A stretch of 64,000 nt of DNA from Aeromicrobium ginsengisoli (GTDB lineage: Bacteria > Actinomycetota > Actinomycetes > Propionibacteriales > Nocardioidaceae). Below are positions 45,269 to 53,489 of the stretch, in pieces. The translations under genes and the position numbers were made by a program. Location: the NCBI RefSeq assembly GCF_004134905.2, contig NZ_SDPQ02000002.1, positions 930,001 through 994,000 on the forward strand, written 5' to 3'. How positions within the stretch are numbered: position 1 is the stretch's first letter; each line of letters starts with the position of its first letter. A model generated the notes under the pieces. The model was not told the DNA's origin. It worked only from the letters and a program-made list of their open reading frames with translations, and searched no databases.

Positions 45269-46285
45269 ATGGATTTCGGAGTCGTCCTCCAGACCAACCC
45301 GCCCGCGTGGCGCACCGTGCAGCTCGCGAAGCTCTCCGAGGCGCACGGCTTCGACTACGTGTGGACGTTCGACAGCCACATCCTGTGGCAGGAGCCGTAC
45401 GTCATCTACAGCGCGATCCTCGCCGAGACCAAGCGGATCATCGTCGGCCCGATGGTGACCAACCCGGCGACGCGTGACTGGACCGTCACGGCGTCGGTGT
45501 TCGCGACGCTCAACGAGATGTACGGCAACCGCACGGTCTGCGGCATCGGCCGGGGTGACTCGGCCGTACGCGTGACGAACGGCAAGCCGTCGACGCTCAA
45601 GGAGGTCCGCGAGGCGACGCACGTGATCCGCGAGCTCGGCAGCGGCCGCGCCGTCGACTACAAGGGCTCGACCCTGCGGTTCCCGTGGACGACCACCACG
45701 TCGCTCGAGGTGTGGATCGCGGCGTACGGGCCGCTGGCGCTCAAGGCGGCCGGCGAGGTCGGGGACGGGTTCATCCTGCAGCTCGCCGACGTCGACATCA
45801 CGAAGTGGATGATCCAGACCGTCCGCGATGCCGCGGCCAACGTCGGCCGTGATCCCGACTCTCTGGAGTTCTGCATCGCCGCGCCGATGTACGTCGGCGA
45901 CGACTGGGCGCACATGCGCGAGCAGTGCCGCTGGTTCGGCGGCATGGTCGGCAACCACGTCGCCGACATCGTCGAGAAGTACGGCGCCGACGGCTCGGTG
46001 CCGCAGGCGCTGACCGACTACATCAAGGGTCGTGAGGGCTACGACTACAACGAGCACGGTCGCGCCGGCAACAGCCACGCGGAGTTCGTGCCCGACGAGA
46101 TCGTCGACCGGTTCTGCCTCCTCGGCACCGTCGAGGACCACGTCGCCAAGCTCAAGGCACTCCAGGAGGTCGGCGTCACGCAGTTCGCGGGCTACCTCCA
46201 GCACGACAACAAGGAGGAGACCCTCCGGGTCTATGGCGAGTCGATCATTCCGCAGATCCGCGAGCACGTGACGGCCAAGGCCTAG
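45269..46285 (+). CDS. LLM-class (luciferase-like, probably F420-dependent) oxidoreductase
   Basis: 338 aa TIM-barrel of the luciferase-like family. The N-terminus 'MDFGVVLQTNPPAWRTVQLAKLSEAHGFDYVWTFDSH' and 'GPMVTNPATRDWTVTASVFATLNEMYGNRTVCGIGRGDSAV' match the F420-dependent subgroup near Mer-type reductases, not the FMN monooxygenase RutA, which is longer and different in its active site. ATG 45269 is 13 nt after the dihydropyrimidinase stop, with AGAAGG upstream; an earlier in-frame start lies inside that gene. By position it could perform the missing uracil/thymine reduction. That is a hypothesis; the substrate is unknown. Confidence 0.85.
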   Translation: MDFGVVLQTNPPAWRTVQLAKLSEAHGFDYVWTFDSHILWQEPYVIYSAILAETKRIIVGPMVTNPATRDWTVTASVFATLNEMYGNRTVCGIGRGDSAVRVTNGKPSTLKEVREATHVIRELGSGRAVDYKGSTLRFPWTTTTSLEVWIAAYGPLALKAAGEVGDGFILQLADVDITKWMIQTVRDAAANVGRDPDSLEFCIAAPMYVGDDWAHMREQCRWFGGMVGNHVADIVEKYGADGSVPQALTDYIKGREGYDYNEHGRAGNSHAEFVPDEIVDRFCLLGTVEDHVAKLKALQEVGVTQFAGYLQHDNKEETLRVYGESIIPQIREHVTAKA

Positions 46286-46287
46286 TC

Positions 46288-47166
46288 ATGAGTCGACGTA
46301 CCGCGCCTCTGGGGCGCTTGGCTCTCGGTGCCCTGGGCATCGCCGCGGTGATCGCGGTGTGGGAGGGCTACAAGGCGGTCGCCCCCGACACGGGCGTCGT
46401 CGTCGGCGGGACGACGGTACTACCGCGCTCGTCCGACATCGCGATGCCTCACGTCTGGGACATGTTCTCGAGGCTGTCCGACCCGGTCATCGGCACGATC
46501 GGCGACACGATGTGGCAGACCGTGCTCGACGCCGGGCTGTTCACGCTCCGGATCGCGGCGTTCGGCTGGATCATCGGTGTCGTCGTCGGCTTCGCCCTCG
46601 CCCTGGTCATGCAGCGGTTCACGATCGCGGAGGCTGCCGTGCTGCCGTGGATCGTGCTGAGCCAGACCGTGCCGCTCATCGCGATCGCCCCGCTCGTACG
46701 CCGTTGGGGCTCGCAGATCACGATCGGCGGGTTCGAGTGGCAGAGCGAGCACTCCGTCGCCGTCATCGCGGCCTACCTCGCCTTCTTCCCGGTCGCCGTC
46801 GGGGTGCTGCGCGGCCTCAAGGCGCCGGATGCGACCCACGTCGACCTCATGCACACGTACGGCATCGGCTGGTGGCGCACGCTGGTCAGCCTGCGGCTGC
46901 CGGCCAGCGTGCCGTTCCTGCTCCCGGCGCTGCGCCTCGCTGCGGCGTCGGCGGTCATCGGCACGGTCGTCGCCGAGGTCTCGATCGGCCTGCGCGGTGG
47001 TGTGGGTCGCCTGATCATCGAGTACGCCCAGTCCGCCAGCAGCGACCCGGCCAAGCCTTGGGCGCCGATCTTCGCGGCGATCGCCGTCGGCCTGGTGGCC
47101 GCCGCGTTCGTCGGCCTGCTCGGCCTCGCCCTCAAGCCCTACCGACGTTCGGAGATCCCAGCGTGA
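46288..47166 (+). CDS. NitT/TauT-type ABC transporter permease
   Basis: 292 aa, about six membrane segments. The BPD permease EAA loop 'DATHVDLMHTYGIGWWRTLVSLRLPASVPFLLPALR' is near 180-215. The start (ATG 46288) is 2 nt after the LLM gene stop, so it belongs to the same operon. It has a longer periplasmic segment after helix 1 (residues about 30-75) than the second permease. It pairs with the permease at 47975 in a heterodimeric channel. The importer type (with a THI5-like binding protein) carries pyrimidine-like or other small N-compounds. Confidence 0.9.
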   Translation: MSRRTAPLGRLALGALGIAAVIAVWEGYKAVAPDTGVVVGGTTVLPRSSDIAMPHVWDMFSRLSDPVIGTIGDTMWQTVLDAGLFTLRIAAFGWIIGVVVGFALALVMQRFTIAEAAVLPWIVLSQTVPLIAIAPLVRRWGSQITIGGFEWQSEHSVAVIAAYLAFFPVAVGVLRGLKAPDATHVDLMHTYGIGWWRTLVSLRLPASVPFLLPALRLAAASAVIGTVVAEVSIGLRGGVGRLIIEYAQSASSDPAKPWAPIFAAIAVGLVAAAFVGLLGLALKPYRRSEIPA

Positions 47167-47978
47167 ACGACATCAAGCCAGCAGTGGAAGTCCGTGCGGT
47201 CAGTCGTACGTTCGGGGGTCGCAAGGGCGCGTCCGTCACGGCTCTCGAGTCGGTCGACCTCAGCGTCGCGCCGGGGGAGTTCGTGTCGCTGATCGGCCCC
47301 AGCGGCTGCGGCAAGAGCACGCTGCTGCGGCTCATCGCCGACCTCGACACCCCGACCTCCGGCGAGCTCAGCGTTTTCGGCAAGCCGGCCCGCCAGGCGC
47401 GCGTCGACCAGGACTACGGCATCGCGTTCCAGCAGGCCGGTCTGCTGCCGTGGAAGACCGTGACCGGCAACATCGAGCTGCCACTGGCGCTGCACGGTGC
47501 TGGCCGTTCGGAGCGCCGCGCGCGGGTGTCCGAGCTGCTCGAGCTGATCGGCCTGACCGACTTCGCCGGGCACTATCCCGACCAGCTGTCGGGCGGCATG
47601 CAGCAACGCGTCGCGATCGCCCGGGCACTCGCCGAGAGCCCCAAGCTGCTGCTGATGGACGAGCCGTTCGGCGCCCTCGACGAGATGACCCGTGAGCGCA
47701 TGCAGAACGAGCTCGTCCGCATCTGCGCGGAGACCCAGGCCGCGGTCGTGTTCGTGACGCACTCGATCCCCGAGGCGGTGTTCCTGTCCGACCGCGTCGT
47801 CGTGATGTCACCGCGTCCGGGCCGGATCACCGACGTCATCGACGTCAGCCTGGGCGGCCCGGCCGAGCGCGACGACTCCCTTCGCGAGGACGAGGCGTTC
47901 TTCCGTGGCGTCGCGAAGGTGCGCGAGGCACTCCACGGCGTACCCGTCGCCGGTGCGCGAGGGGTCGACACCCGATGA
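47163..47978 (+). CDS. NitT/TauT-type ABC transporter ATP-binding protein
   Basis: 271 aa from the GTG at 47163, which overlaps the permease stop by 4 nt. Walker A is GPSGCGKST, Q-loop 'IAFQQAGLLPWKTV', signature [15 protein letters not shown], Walker B LLLMDEPFGALDEMTRERMQ, H-loop VFVTHSIPEA. 'LLPWKTV' and 'DEPFGALD' are hallmarks of the SsuB/TauB/ThiZ group. It energises the flanking permeases. The C-terminus overlaps the next permease gene by 4 nt. Confidence 0.94.
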   Translation: MNDIKPAVEVRAVSRTFGGRKGASVTALESVDLSVAPGEFVSLIGPSGCGKSTLLRLIADLDTPTSGELSVFGKPARQARVDQDYGIAFQQAGLLPWKTVTGNIELPLALHGAGRSERRARVSELLELIGLTDFAGHYPDQLSGGMQQRVAIARALAESPKLLLMDEPFGALDEMTRERMQNELVRICAETQAAVVFVTHSIPEAVFLSDRVVVMSPRPGRITDVIDVSLGGPAERDDSLREDEAFFRGVAKVREALHGVPVAGARGVDTR

Positions 47979-48778
47979 GCGCGACGACGGCCACGATCCC
48001 CGAGCGGGCGTTGGCGCGAGGATCGGCCTATCGCACGGTCGTCGCGCCGATCGTCCTCGGCGTCGCGATGCTCGGGCTGTGGCAGGGCGTCGTCGACGGC
48101 TTCGGCATCGAGCAGTACATCGTGCCGACCCCGACCGACATCTGGCACGAGATCACCGACAACCTCGGCTCGATCGTCGACGGCTCGGTCAGCACAGGCC
48201 TCAACGCGCTGATCGGGCTCGTCGTCGGCGCGCTGGTCGGCATCCTCGGCGCGATCATCGCCGGTGTGTGGCGCATCTTCGACACGATCGTGGCGCCGCT
48301 CGTCGCGGCCCTCGCGGTCATGCCGATCGTCGCGCTGGCGCCGGTGCTCTACACGATGTACGGCGCCGACAAGGAGACCGCGCGCCAGATCGTTGCCGCG
48401 GTCGCGGTCATCGTGCCGGTCTACATCAACACGCTGCGCGGCCTGCGCCAGGTGCGCCCGGTGCACCGCGACCTCATGCGGGTCTATGCGGCGTCCGCCC
48501 GCCAGCAACAGCTCGCGGTCACGCTGCCGACCGCCGCGCCATACGTCTTCACGGGCCTGCGGGTCGCCTCGTCGCTCGCGGTCATCTCGGCACTCATCGC
48601 GGAGTACTTCGGCGGTCCGATCGGTGGCCTCGGCAAGTCGATCACCTCGTCGGCGGCCAGCAGCAACTACGCCCTCGCCTGGGCGTACGTCTTCGGCGCG
48701 ATCGTGCTCGGCCTCGTGTTCTACTGCGCGGCACTCGCGGTCGAGATGTTCTTCACGCGACATCGTTCGACCCCCTGA
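47975..48778 (+). CDS. NitT/TauT-type ABC transporter permease (second)
   Basis: 267 aa, six predicted helices. It starts 'GSAYRTVVAPIVLGVAMLGLWQGVVDGFGIEQYIVPTPTDIWHEI', the typical opening of SsuC/ThiX-like permeases. The EAA loop is 'PVHRDLMRVYAASARQQQLAVTLPTAAPYVFTGLRVASS' (about 165-205). ATG overlaps the ATPase stop. Two different permeases in one cluster mean a heterodimer, as in several pyrimidine-precursor and riboflavin importers. Confidence 0.92.
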   Translation: MSATTATIPERALARGSAYRTVVAPIVLGVAMLGLWQGVVDGFGIEQYIVPTPTDIWHEITDNLGSIVDGSVSTGLNALIGLVVGALVGILGAIIAGVWRIFDTIVAPLVAALAVMPIVALAPVLYTMYGADKETARQIVAAVAVIVPVYINTLRGLRQVRPVHRDLMRVYAASARQQQLAVTLPTAAPYVFTGLRVASSLAVISALIAEYFGGPIGGLGKSITSSAASSNYALAWAYVFGAIVLGLVFYCAALAVEMFFTRHRSTP

Positions 48779-48831
48779 TCGTCCGCCCGTGACCCACGGG
48801 CGGCCTGCAGCACCACCAACAAGGAGAATCG

Positions 48832-49974
48832 ATGAAGCGCAACATGCGGAAGTGGGCAAGGGTCGCCGCCATGGTGGCTGCGGCATCGCTGGTCCTGAGC
48901 GCCTGCGGGGGCGGGAGCGACAGTGACGGCGACTCGGCGAGCGGTGACCTGAAGCAGGTCAAGCTCCAGCTGCAATGGGTGCCCCAGGCACAGTTCGCGG
49001 GCTACTACGCGGCCGTCGCCAAGGGCTATTACAAGGACGAGGGGCTCGACGTCCAGATCGTCGAGGGCGGCGCCGACATCGTGCCGCAGGACGTGCTGTC
49101 CGCCGGCGACGTGGACTACGCGATCTCGTGGGTCCCCAAGGTCCTGGGCTCGATCGAGAAGGGCGCCAAGATCACCGACGTCGCCCAGATCTTCGAGCGC
49201 AGCGCGACGACGCAGATCTCGTTCAAGGACAAGAACATCACGAGCCCGGCGGACCTCAAGGGCAAGAAGGTCGGCAGCTGGGGCTTCGGCAACGAGTGGG
49301 AGCTCTTCGCCGGCATGCAGAAGGCCGGCGTGGGCGTCAAGGACGTCAAGCTCGTGCAGCAGGCGTTCGACATGAACGGCTTCCTGGCCGGTGACATCGA
49401 CGCCGCCCAGGCCATGACCTACAACGAGTACGCCCAGGTGCTGGAGACCAAGAACCCCAAGACCGGCAAGCTCTACACGCCCGAGGACCTCAACGTCATC
49501 GACTGGAACGACGTCGGCACGGCGATGCTCCAGGACGCGATCTGGGCGCAGACCGACAAGCTGAAGGACAAGGCGTACGCGGACCAGACGACCAAGTTCA
49601 TCAAGGCGTCGATCAAGGGTTGGGTCTACGCCCGGGACAACCCGGAGGAAGCCGCCAAGATCGTCACGGCTGCGGGCTCGCAGCTCGGCGAGAGCCACCA
49701 GCTGTGGATGACCAACGAGGTCAACAAGCTGATCTGGCCCTCGACGCACGGCATCGGCGTGGTCGACGACGCGGCCTGGAAGCAGACCGTCGACATCGCT
49801 CTCGGCACCAAGAACGAGACCGGCGCGACGATCATCTCCAAGGCGCCCCCGGCGTCGGCGTACTCCAACACGTACGTGGAGGCCGCGCTCAAGGAGCTCA
49901 AGGCCGAAGGGGTCGACGTCGACGGCAAGGACTACAAGCCGATCGACGTGACGCTCAAGGAGGGCGGCAAGTAG
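48832..49974 (+). CDS. THI5/NMT1-like ABC substrate-binding lipoprotein
   Basis: 380 aa. Lipoprotein signal with lipobox LSAC (Cys25) and a Gly/Ser/Asp linker. The mature part begins 'KLQLQWVPQAQFAGYYAAVAKGYYKDEGLDVQIVEGG', the hallmark of NMT1/THI5-like binding proteins, followed by 'KGKKVGSWGFGNEWELFAGMQKAG'. Known relatives bind formylaminopyrimidine (ThiY), hydroxymethylpyrimidine or riboflavin. In this operon a pyrimidine, dihydropyrimidine or hydantoin ligand is likely, but this is inferred. GGAG site before the ATG. Last gene of the operon, followed by a strong hairpin. Confidence 0.92.
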   Translation: MKRNMRKWARVAAMVAAASLVLSACGGGSDSDGDSASGDLKQVKLQLQWVPQAQFAGYYAAVAKGYYKDEGLDVQIVEGGADIVPQDVLSAGDVDYAISWVPKVLGSIEKGAKITDVAQIFERSATTQISFKDKNITSPADLKGKKVGSWGFGNEWELFAGMQKAGVGVKDVKLVQQAFDMNGFLAGDIDAAQAMTYNEYAQVLETKNPKTGKLYTPEDLNVIDWNDVGTAMLQDAIWAQTDKLKDKAYADQTTKFIKASIKGWVYARDNPEEAAKIVTAAGSQLGESHQLWMTNEVNKLIWPSTHGIGVVDDAAWKQTVDIALGTKNETGATIISKAPPASAYSNTYVEAALKELKAEGVDVDGKDYKPIDVTLKEGGK

Positions 49975-49989
49975 CCGTCAGCACCTGAT

Positions 49990-50029
49990 CACGACCGGCG
50001 TCGCCCCTGAACGGGCGGCGCCGGTCGTG
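49990..50029 (+). terminator. Strong terminator hairpin after the importer operon
   Basis: CACGACCGGCGTCGCCC (49990-50006) pairs with GGGCGGCGCCGGTCGTG (50013-50029) around a 6-nt loop, with a single mismatch. It lies 15 nt after the binding-protein stop codon. Confidence 0.85.
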
Positions 50030-50081
50030 CGTCTGGACGGCGGGCACGGGACGTGTGGCACCGGGCTACGCTTGTTGAGCG

Positions 50082-51287
50082 ATGAACAACCTCCAGCGAG
50101 TGGCCTACCTCGACCATGCGGCGACGACGCCGATGGTCCCTGAGGCGATCGCCGTGATGGCCGAGGAGCTCGCGCGCACGGGCAATGCGTCGTCGCTGCA
50201 CGCCTCGGGCCGGGATGCCCGCCGTACGGTCGAGGAGGCGCGCGAGCTGATCGCCGAGCGGTTCGGCGCGCGACCCAGCGAGGTCGTGTTCTGCTCCGGC
50301 GGCACCGAGGCCAACAACCTCGCGATCAAGGGCCTCTACTGGTCGCGGCGAGCCCAGGACCCGGCCCGCAACCGCATCGTCTTCAGCTCGATCGAGCACC
50401 ACGCCCTGCTCGACCCCGTCACGTGGCTCGCCAAGCACGAGGGCGCCGAGATCGAGATGACCCCGGTCGACACGACCGGCCGCATCCTGATCGACGAGCT
50501 CCGCGCTGCCGTCGAGCGCGATCCGGCCTCGGTGTCGGCCGTCACGACGATGTGGGCCAACAACGAGATGGGCACGATCCAGCCCGTTTCCGAGGTCGTC
50601 GGCGTCGCCCGGGCGTACGACATCCCGGTGCACAGCGATGCCGTGCAGGCCGCCGGCTACGTGCCGCTCGACTTCGCCGCCAGCCAGCTCGACGCCATGA
50701 CGATCACGGCGCACAAGCTCGGTGGCCCCGTCGGCGTCGGCGCGCTGCTGATCCGCCGTGAGCTCGAGGCGACGCCGCTGCTGCACGGCGGCGGCCAGGA
50801 GCGCGACCTGCGGTCCGGCACGCTCAGCGTCCCGCTGATCGCCGCGTTCGCCGCTGCCGTCGACGTCACGGTCGGCCGCCAGGCGCAGACCGTCGAGGGC
50901 ATCGAGGCGCTGCGGCGCCGGCTCGTCGAGGGCATCGTGCGGGTCGTCCCCGACGCGATCGTCAACGGCGACCCCGAGCCCGGGCCCGATCACCGGCTGC
51001 CCAACATCGCCCACGTGACGTTCCCCGGTTGCGAGGGCGACGCGATGCTGATGCTGCTCGACGCCCAGGGCATCGAGTGCTCGACCGGCTCGGCGTGTGC
51101 CGCAGGCGTACCCCAGCCCAGTCACGTGCTGCTGGCGATGGGCTACGACGACGTCGCTGCGCGTGGGTCGCTGCGGTTCAGCCTCGGCCACACCTCGACG
51201 GAGGCCGATGTCGACCGGCTGCTCCAGGCACTGCCCGCGGTGCACGAGCGTGCTCAGCGGGCGTCGCTGGTCAGGGGCGGGTCATGA
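50082..51287 (+). CDS. Cysteine desulfurase (IscS-type) paired with mnmA
   Basis: 401 aa PLP enzyme. It starts '[39 protein letters not shown]'. The Schiff-base Lys is in [14 protein letters not shown] and the active-site Cys loop is [18 protein letters not shown]. It overlaps mnmA by 4 nt (ATGA), the arrangement of actinobacterial iscS-mnmA, so it is the sulfur donor for tRNA 2-thiolation and perhaps for general Fe-S assembly. The start codon is 9 nt after a TACGCT -10-like element, so the leader is very short. Confidence 0.94.
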   Translation: MNNLQRVAYLDHAATTPMVPEAIAVMAEELARTGNASSLHASGRDARRTVEEARELIAERFGARPSEVVFCSGGTEANNLAIKGLYWSRRAQDPARNRIVFSSIEHHALLDPVTWLAKHEGAEIEMTPVDTTGRILIDELRAAVERDPASVSAVTTMWANNEMGTIQPVSEVVGVARAYDIPVHSDAVQAAGYVPLDFAASQLDAMTITAHKLGGPVGVGALLIRRELEATPLLHGGGQERDLRSGTLSVPLIAAFAAAVDVTVGRQAQTVEGIEALRRRLVEGIVRVVPDAIVNGDPEPGPDHRLPNIAHVTFPGCEGDAMLMLLDAQGIECSTGSACAAGVPQPSHVLLAMGYDDVAARGSLRFSLGHTSTEADVDRLLQALPAVHERAQRASLVRGGS

Positions 51288-52390
51288 GGGTCATCGCCGC
51301 GATGTCCGGCGGGGTCGACTCGGCCGTCGCCGCAGCGCGCGCCGTCGACGCAGGTCACGACGTCACGGGCGTGCACCTCGCGCTCAGCCGCAACCCCCGG
51401 TCCTACCGGTCAGGTGCCCGCGGCTGCTGCTCGATCGAGGACGCCGGCGACGCTCGCCGCGCCGCCGACCAGCTCGGCATCCCGTTCTACGTGTGGGACA
51501 TGGGCGAGGAGTTCGCCGACAACGTCGTCGACGACTTCATCGCCGAGTACACCGCCGGGCGTACGCCCAACCCGTGCCTGCGCTGCAACGAGAAGATCAA
51601 GTTCGCCGCGGTGCTCGACCGCGCGCTCGCGCTGGGATTCGACGCCGTCGCGACGGGGCATTACGCGCAACTCGAGAGCGCCCCGGACGGCACGATCGAG
51701 ATGCACCGCGCGATCGACATGGGCAAGGACCAGTCCTACGTGCTCGGCGTGCTGACGCAGGAGCAGCTCGCACACTCGCTGTTCCCCCTCGGCGACACGA
51801 CCAAGGACGTCGTACGCGCCGAGGCCGCCCGCCGCGGCATCCAGGTCGCGACCAAGCCCGACAGCCACGACATCTGCTTCATCCCCGACGGCGACAACGC
51901 CGGCTGGCTCGGCGAGAAGCTCGGGCCCAAGCCGGGCACGATCGTCGATGAGGACGGCACGGTGCTGCGCGAGCACGACGGGGCGTACGCGTTCACGATC
52001 GGCCAGCGGCGCGGGCTGCGACTCGGCATCCCCGCCGACGACGGCAAGCCCCGGTTCGTGCTCGACATCGAGCCGGTCAGCGGCACCGTCACGGTGGGTT
52101 CGCGGGAGTCGCTCGCGGTCGATGCACTCGAGTGCATCAAGCCCCTGTGGTGCGGCACGCCGCCGGCCGGGTCGCTCGACTGCACGGTGCAATTGCGGGC
52201 CCACGGCGACGAGCATCGCGCGACGGTGCACGTCGACCCCTCGACAGGCTCAGGACAAGCGGCCGTACGCGTCGAGCTGCACGACCCCGCGAGCGGCATC
52301 GCGCCGGGCCAGGCCTGCGTCATCTACGACGGCACGCGCGTCGTCGGCTCGGCCACCATCAGTCGTACCGCCCGCGTGGCGGTGGGTTAG
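51284..52390 (+). CDS. mnmA: tRNA-specific 2-thiouridylase MnmA
   Basis: 368 aa. It makes s2U34 in tRNA-Lys/Glu/Gln. PP-loop ATP motif '[17 protein letters not shown]' (5-21). Catalytic cysteines are in '[12 protein letters not shown]' (first Cys about 104) and '[11 protein letters not shown]'. 'TGHYAQ', 'GKDQSYVL' and the C-terminal beta-barrel with '[20 protein letters not shown]' complete the family. Residues about 318-325 (DPSTGSGQ) are encoded by a dispersed DNA repeat inserted in frame between two strands of the C-terminal domain. Followed by an unusual repeat block (52381-52490). Confidence 0.96.
   Translation: MRVIAAMSGGVDSAVAAARAVDAGHDVTGVHLALSRNPRSYRSGARGCCSIEDAGDARRAADQLGIPFYVWDMGEEFADNVVDDFIAEYTAGRTPNPCLRCNEKIKFAAVLDRALALGFDAVATGHYAQLESAPDGTIEMHRAIDMGKDQSYVLGVLTQEQLAHSLFPLGDTTKDVVRAEAARRGIQVATKPDSHDICFIPDGDNAGWLGEKLGPKPGTIVDEDGTVLREHDGAYAFTIGQRRGLRLGIPADDGKPRFVLDIEPVSGTVTVGSRESLAVDALECIKPLWCGTPPAGSLDCTVQLRAHGDEHRATVHVDPSTGSGQAAVRVELHDPASGIAPGQACVIYDGTRVVGSATISRTARVAVG
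52238..52260 (+). repeat. Dispersed repeat (TCGACAGGCTCA family), copy 2, inside mnmA
   Basis: The segment around the 12-bp core TCGACAGGCTCA (52241-52252) encodes STGSGQA in frame. On the opposite strand it reads CPEPVEG, the tell-tale peptide of a short repeat common in high-GC genomes. The same core occurs at 43805-43816. Confidence 0.7.
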
Positions 52391-52490
52391 CGTCCACCTT
52401 GCGCCCTCGGGCGGTGAGTTGGCGTCCATCTGCACCCTTGAACTGGACGCCAGGTCACCGCTCACAGCTACGACTGGACGCCACCTCACC
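52381..52490. repeat. Four-copy inverted-repeat block after mnmA
   Basis: GGTGGGTTAGCGTCCA (52381-52396, overlapping the mnmA end) and GGTGAGTTGGCGTCCA (52413-52428) are followed by two inverted copies, TGGACGCCAGGTCACC (52444-52459) and TGGACGCCACCTCACC (52475-52490). The inner pair can form a long hairpin. It may terminate iscS-mnmA transcription, or be a mobile REP-like unit. Confidence 0.75.
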
Positions 52491-52516
52491 GCTCCACCCT
52501 CGGACGAAGGAATCAC

Positions 52517-53482
52517 ATGAGCATCGCCACCGGCATCGGCTCGATGCCGGGCACCGACTTCGCCGAGTCGCTGCGCCTCGTCATGGGCGAGGTCGGCGAC
52601 TTCGTGTACGTTCCTGAGCTCCCCGCGCGAGGCGTGCACGCCGGCATGATCGGCCGCACCCTCGCGGTGCTCGACGGCCTCGACGCCGACCTGCAGCCCG
52701 ATGGCTGGCGCGTGGGCGTGGGGGAGGGCGTCGACCAGCGCCGGGCACGATCACTGCTGGCCCAGGACCTCGATGTTGCCGAAGAGCTCGCCGGTACGCA
52801 CGACGGCCCGCTCAAGCTGCAGGTCACCGGCCCGTTGACCCTCGCCGCATCGGTGGAGCGCCCGCGCGGCGACAAGATGCTCGCCGACCACGGTGCCCGC
52901 CGCGAGATCGCCGAGTCACTCGCCGAGGGCCTTCGCGCGCATGTCGCCGACGCGCGCAGGCGATTCCCGGACGCCGAGCTCGTCGTGCAGGTCGACGAGC
53001 CGTCGATCGTCCCCGTGCTCACGGGTGGCATCCCGACCGCGAGCGGCTTCTCCCGCCACCGCAGCGTCCACCCGCCGGAGGCCGACGCCCTGCTGCGGCT
53101 CGTCACCGAGGCGATCACCGGCGCCGGAGCACGCCCCGTCGTGCACTCGTGCGCGCCGGACGTACCCGTCGAGCTCCTCGCCGGCGCGGGCTTCAGTGCG
53201 ATCGCGTTCGACCTGTCGCTCGCCCGACCCGACGACATCTGGGCCGAGACGTTCGAGCAGGGCACCGACCTGTGGCTCGGCGTCGTCCCCTCGACCGACA
53301 CGACCGGCGTCACCAACACCGCCCTGGTCACCCGCATAGCGGCGTTCTTCGGCCGCTTCGGGTTCGACGAAGAGGCGTATGCCGCACGGCTCGTCGTCAC
53401 GCCGACCTGTGGCCTGGCGGGTGCCTCACCCGCATGGGCGCGCGAAGCCTTGGTGCTGGCGCAGCGCGTGGCGGCCGGCTGA
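52517..53482 (+). CDS. MetE-like (cobalamin-independent methionine synthase C-terminal-type) protein
   Basis: 321 aa, corresponding only to the catalytic C-terminal barrel of MetE (about 750 aa in full-length enzymes). Zinc/homocysteine-site residues appear conserved: 'VVHSCAPDV' (His and Cys) and 'VTPTCGLAGASPAW' (Cys). 'VDEPSIVP' matches the substrate-binding 'QIDEPALRE' of MetE. Actinobacteria keep this gene between mnmA and ligA. Its function as a methionine synthase is unproven, because the N-terminal domain needed for methyl-tetrahydrofolate triglutamate is absent. It may use another methyl donor such as methylcobalamin. ATG with GAAGGAA upstream. Confidence 0.85.
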   Translation: MSIATGIGSMPGTDFAESLRLVMGEVGDFVYVPELPARGVHAGMIGRTLAVLDGLDADLQPDGWRVGVGEGVDQRRARSLLAQDLDVAEELAGTHDGPLKLQVTGPLTLAASVERPRGDKMLADHGARREIAESLAEGLRAHVADARRRFPDAELVVQVDEPSIVPVLTGGIPTASGFSRHRSVHPPEADALLRLVTEAITGAGARPVVHSCAPDVPVELLAGAGFSAIAFDLSLARPDDIWAETFEQGTDLWLGVVPSTDTTGVTNTALVTRIAAFFGRFGFDEEAYAARLVVTPTCGLAGASPAWAREALVLAQRVAAG

Positions 53483-53489
53483 GGACCGC

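Noticed and set aside
45269-46285. LLM gene as RutA (uracil monooxygenase of the Rut pathway)
   Set aside because: RutA is also in the luciferase superfamily, but no rutB-F partners are nearby. Downstream logic is dihydropyrimidinase/beta-ureidopropionase, and the N-terminus is of the F420/Mer-like type.
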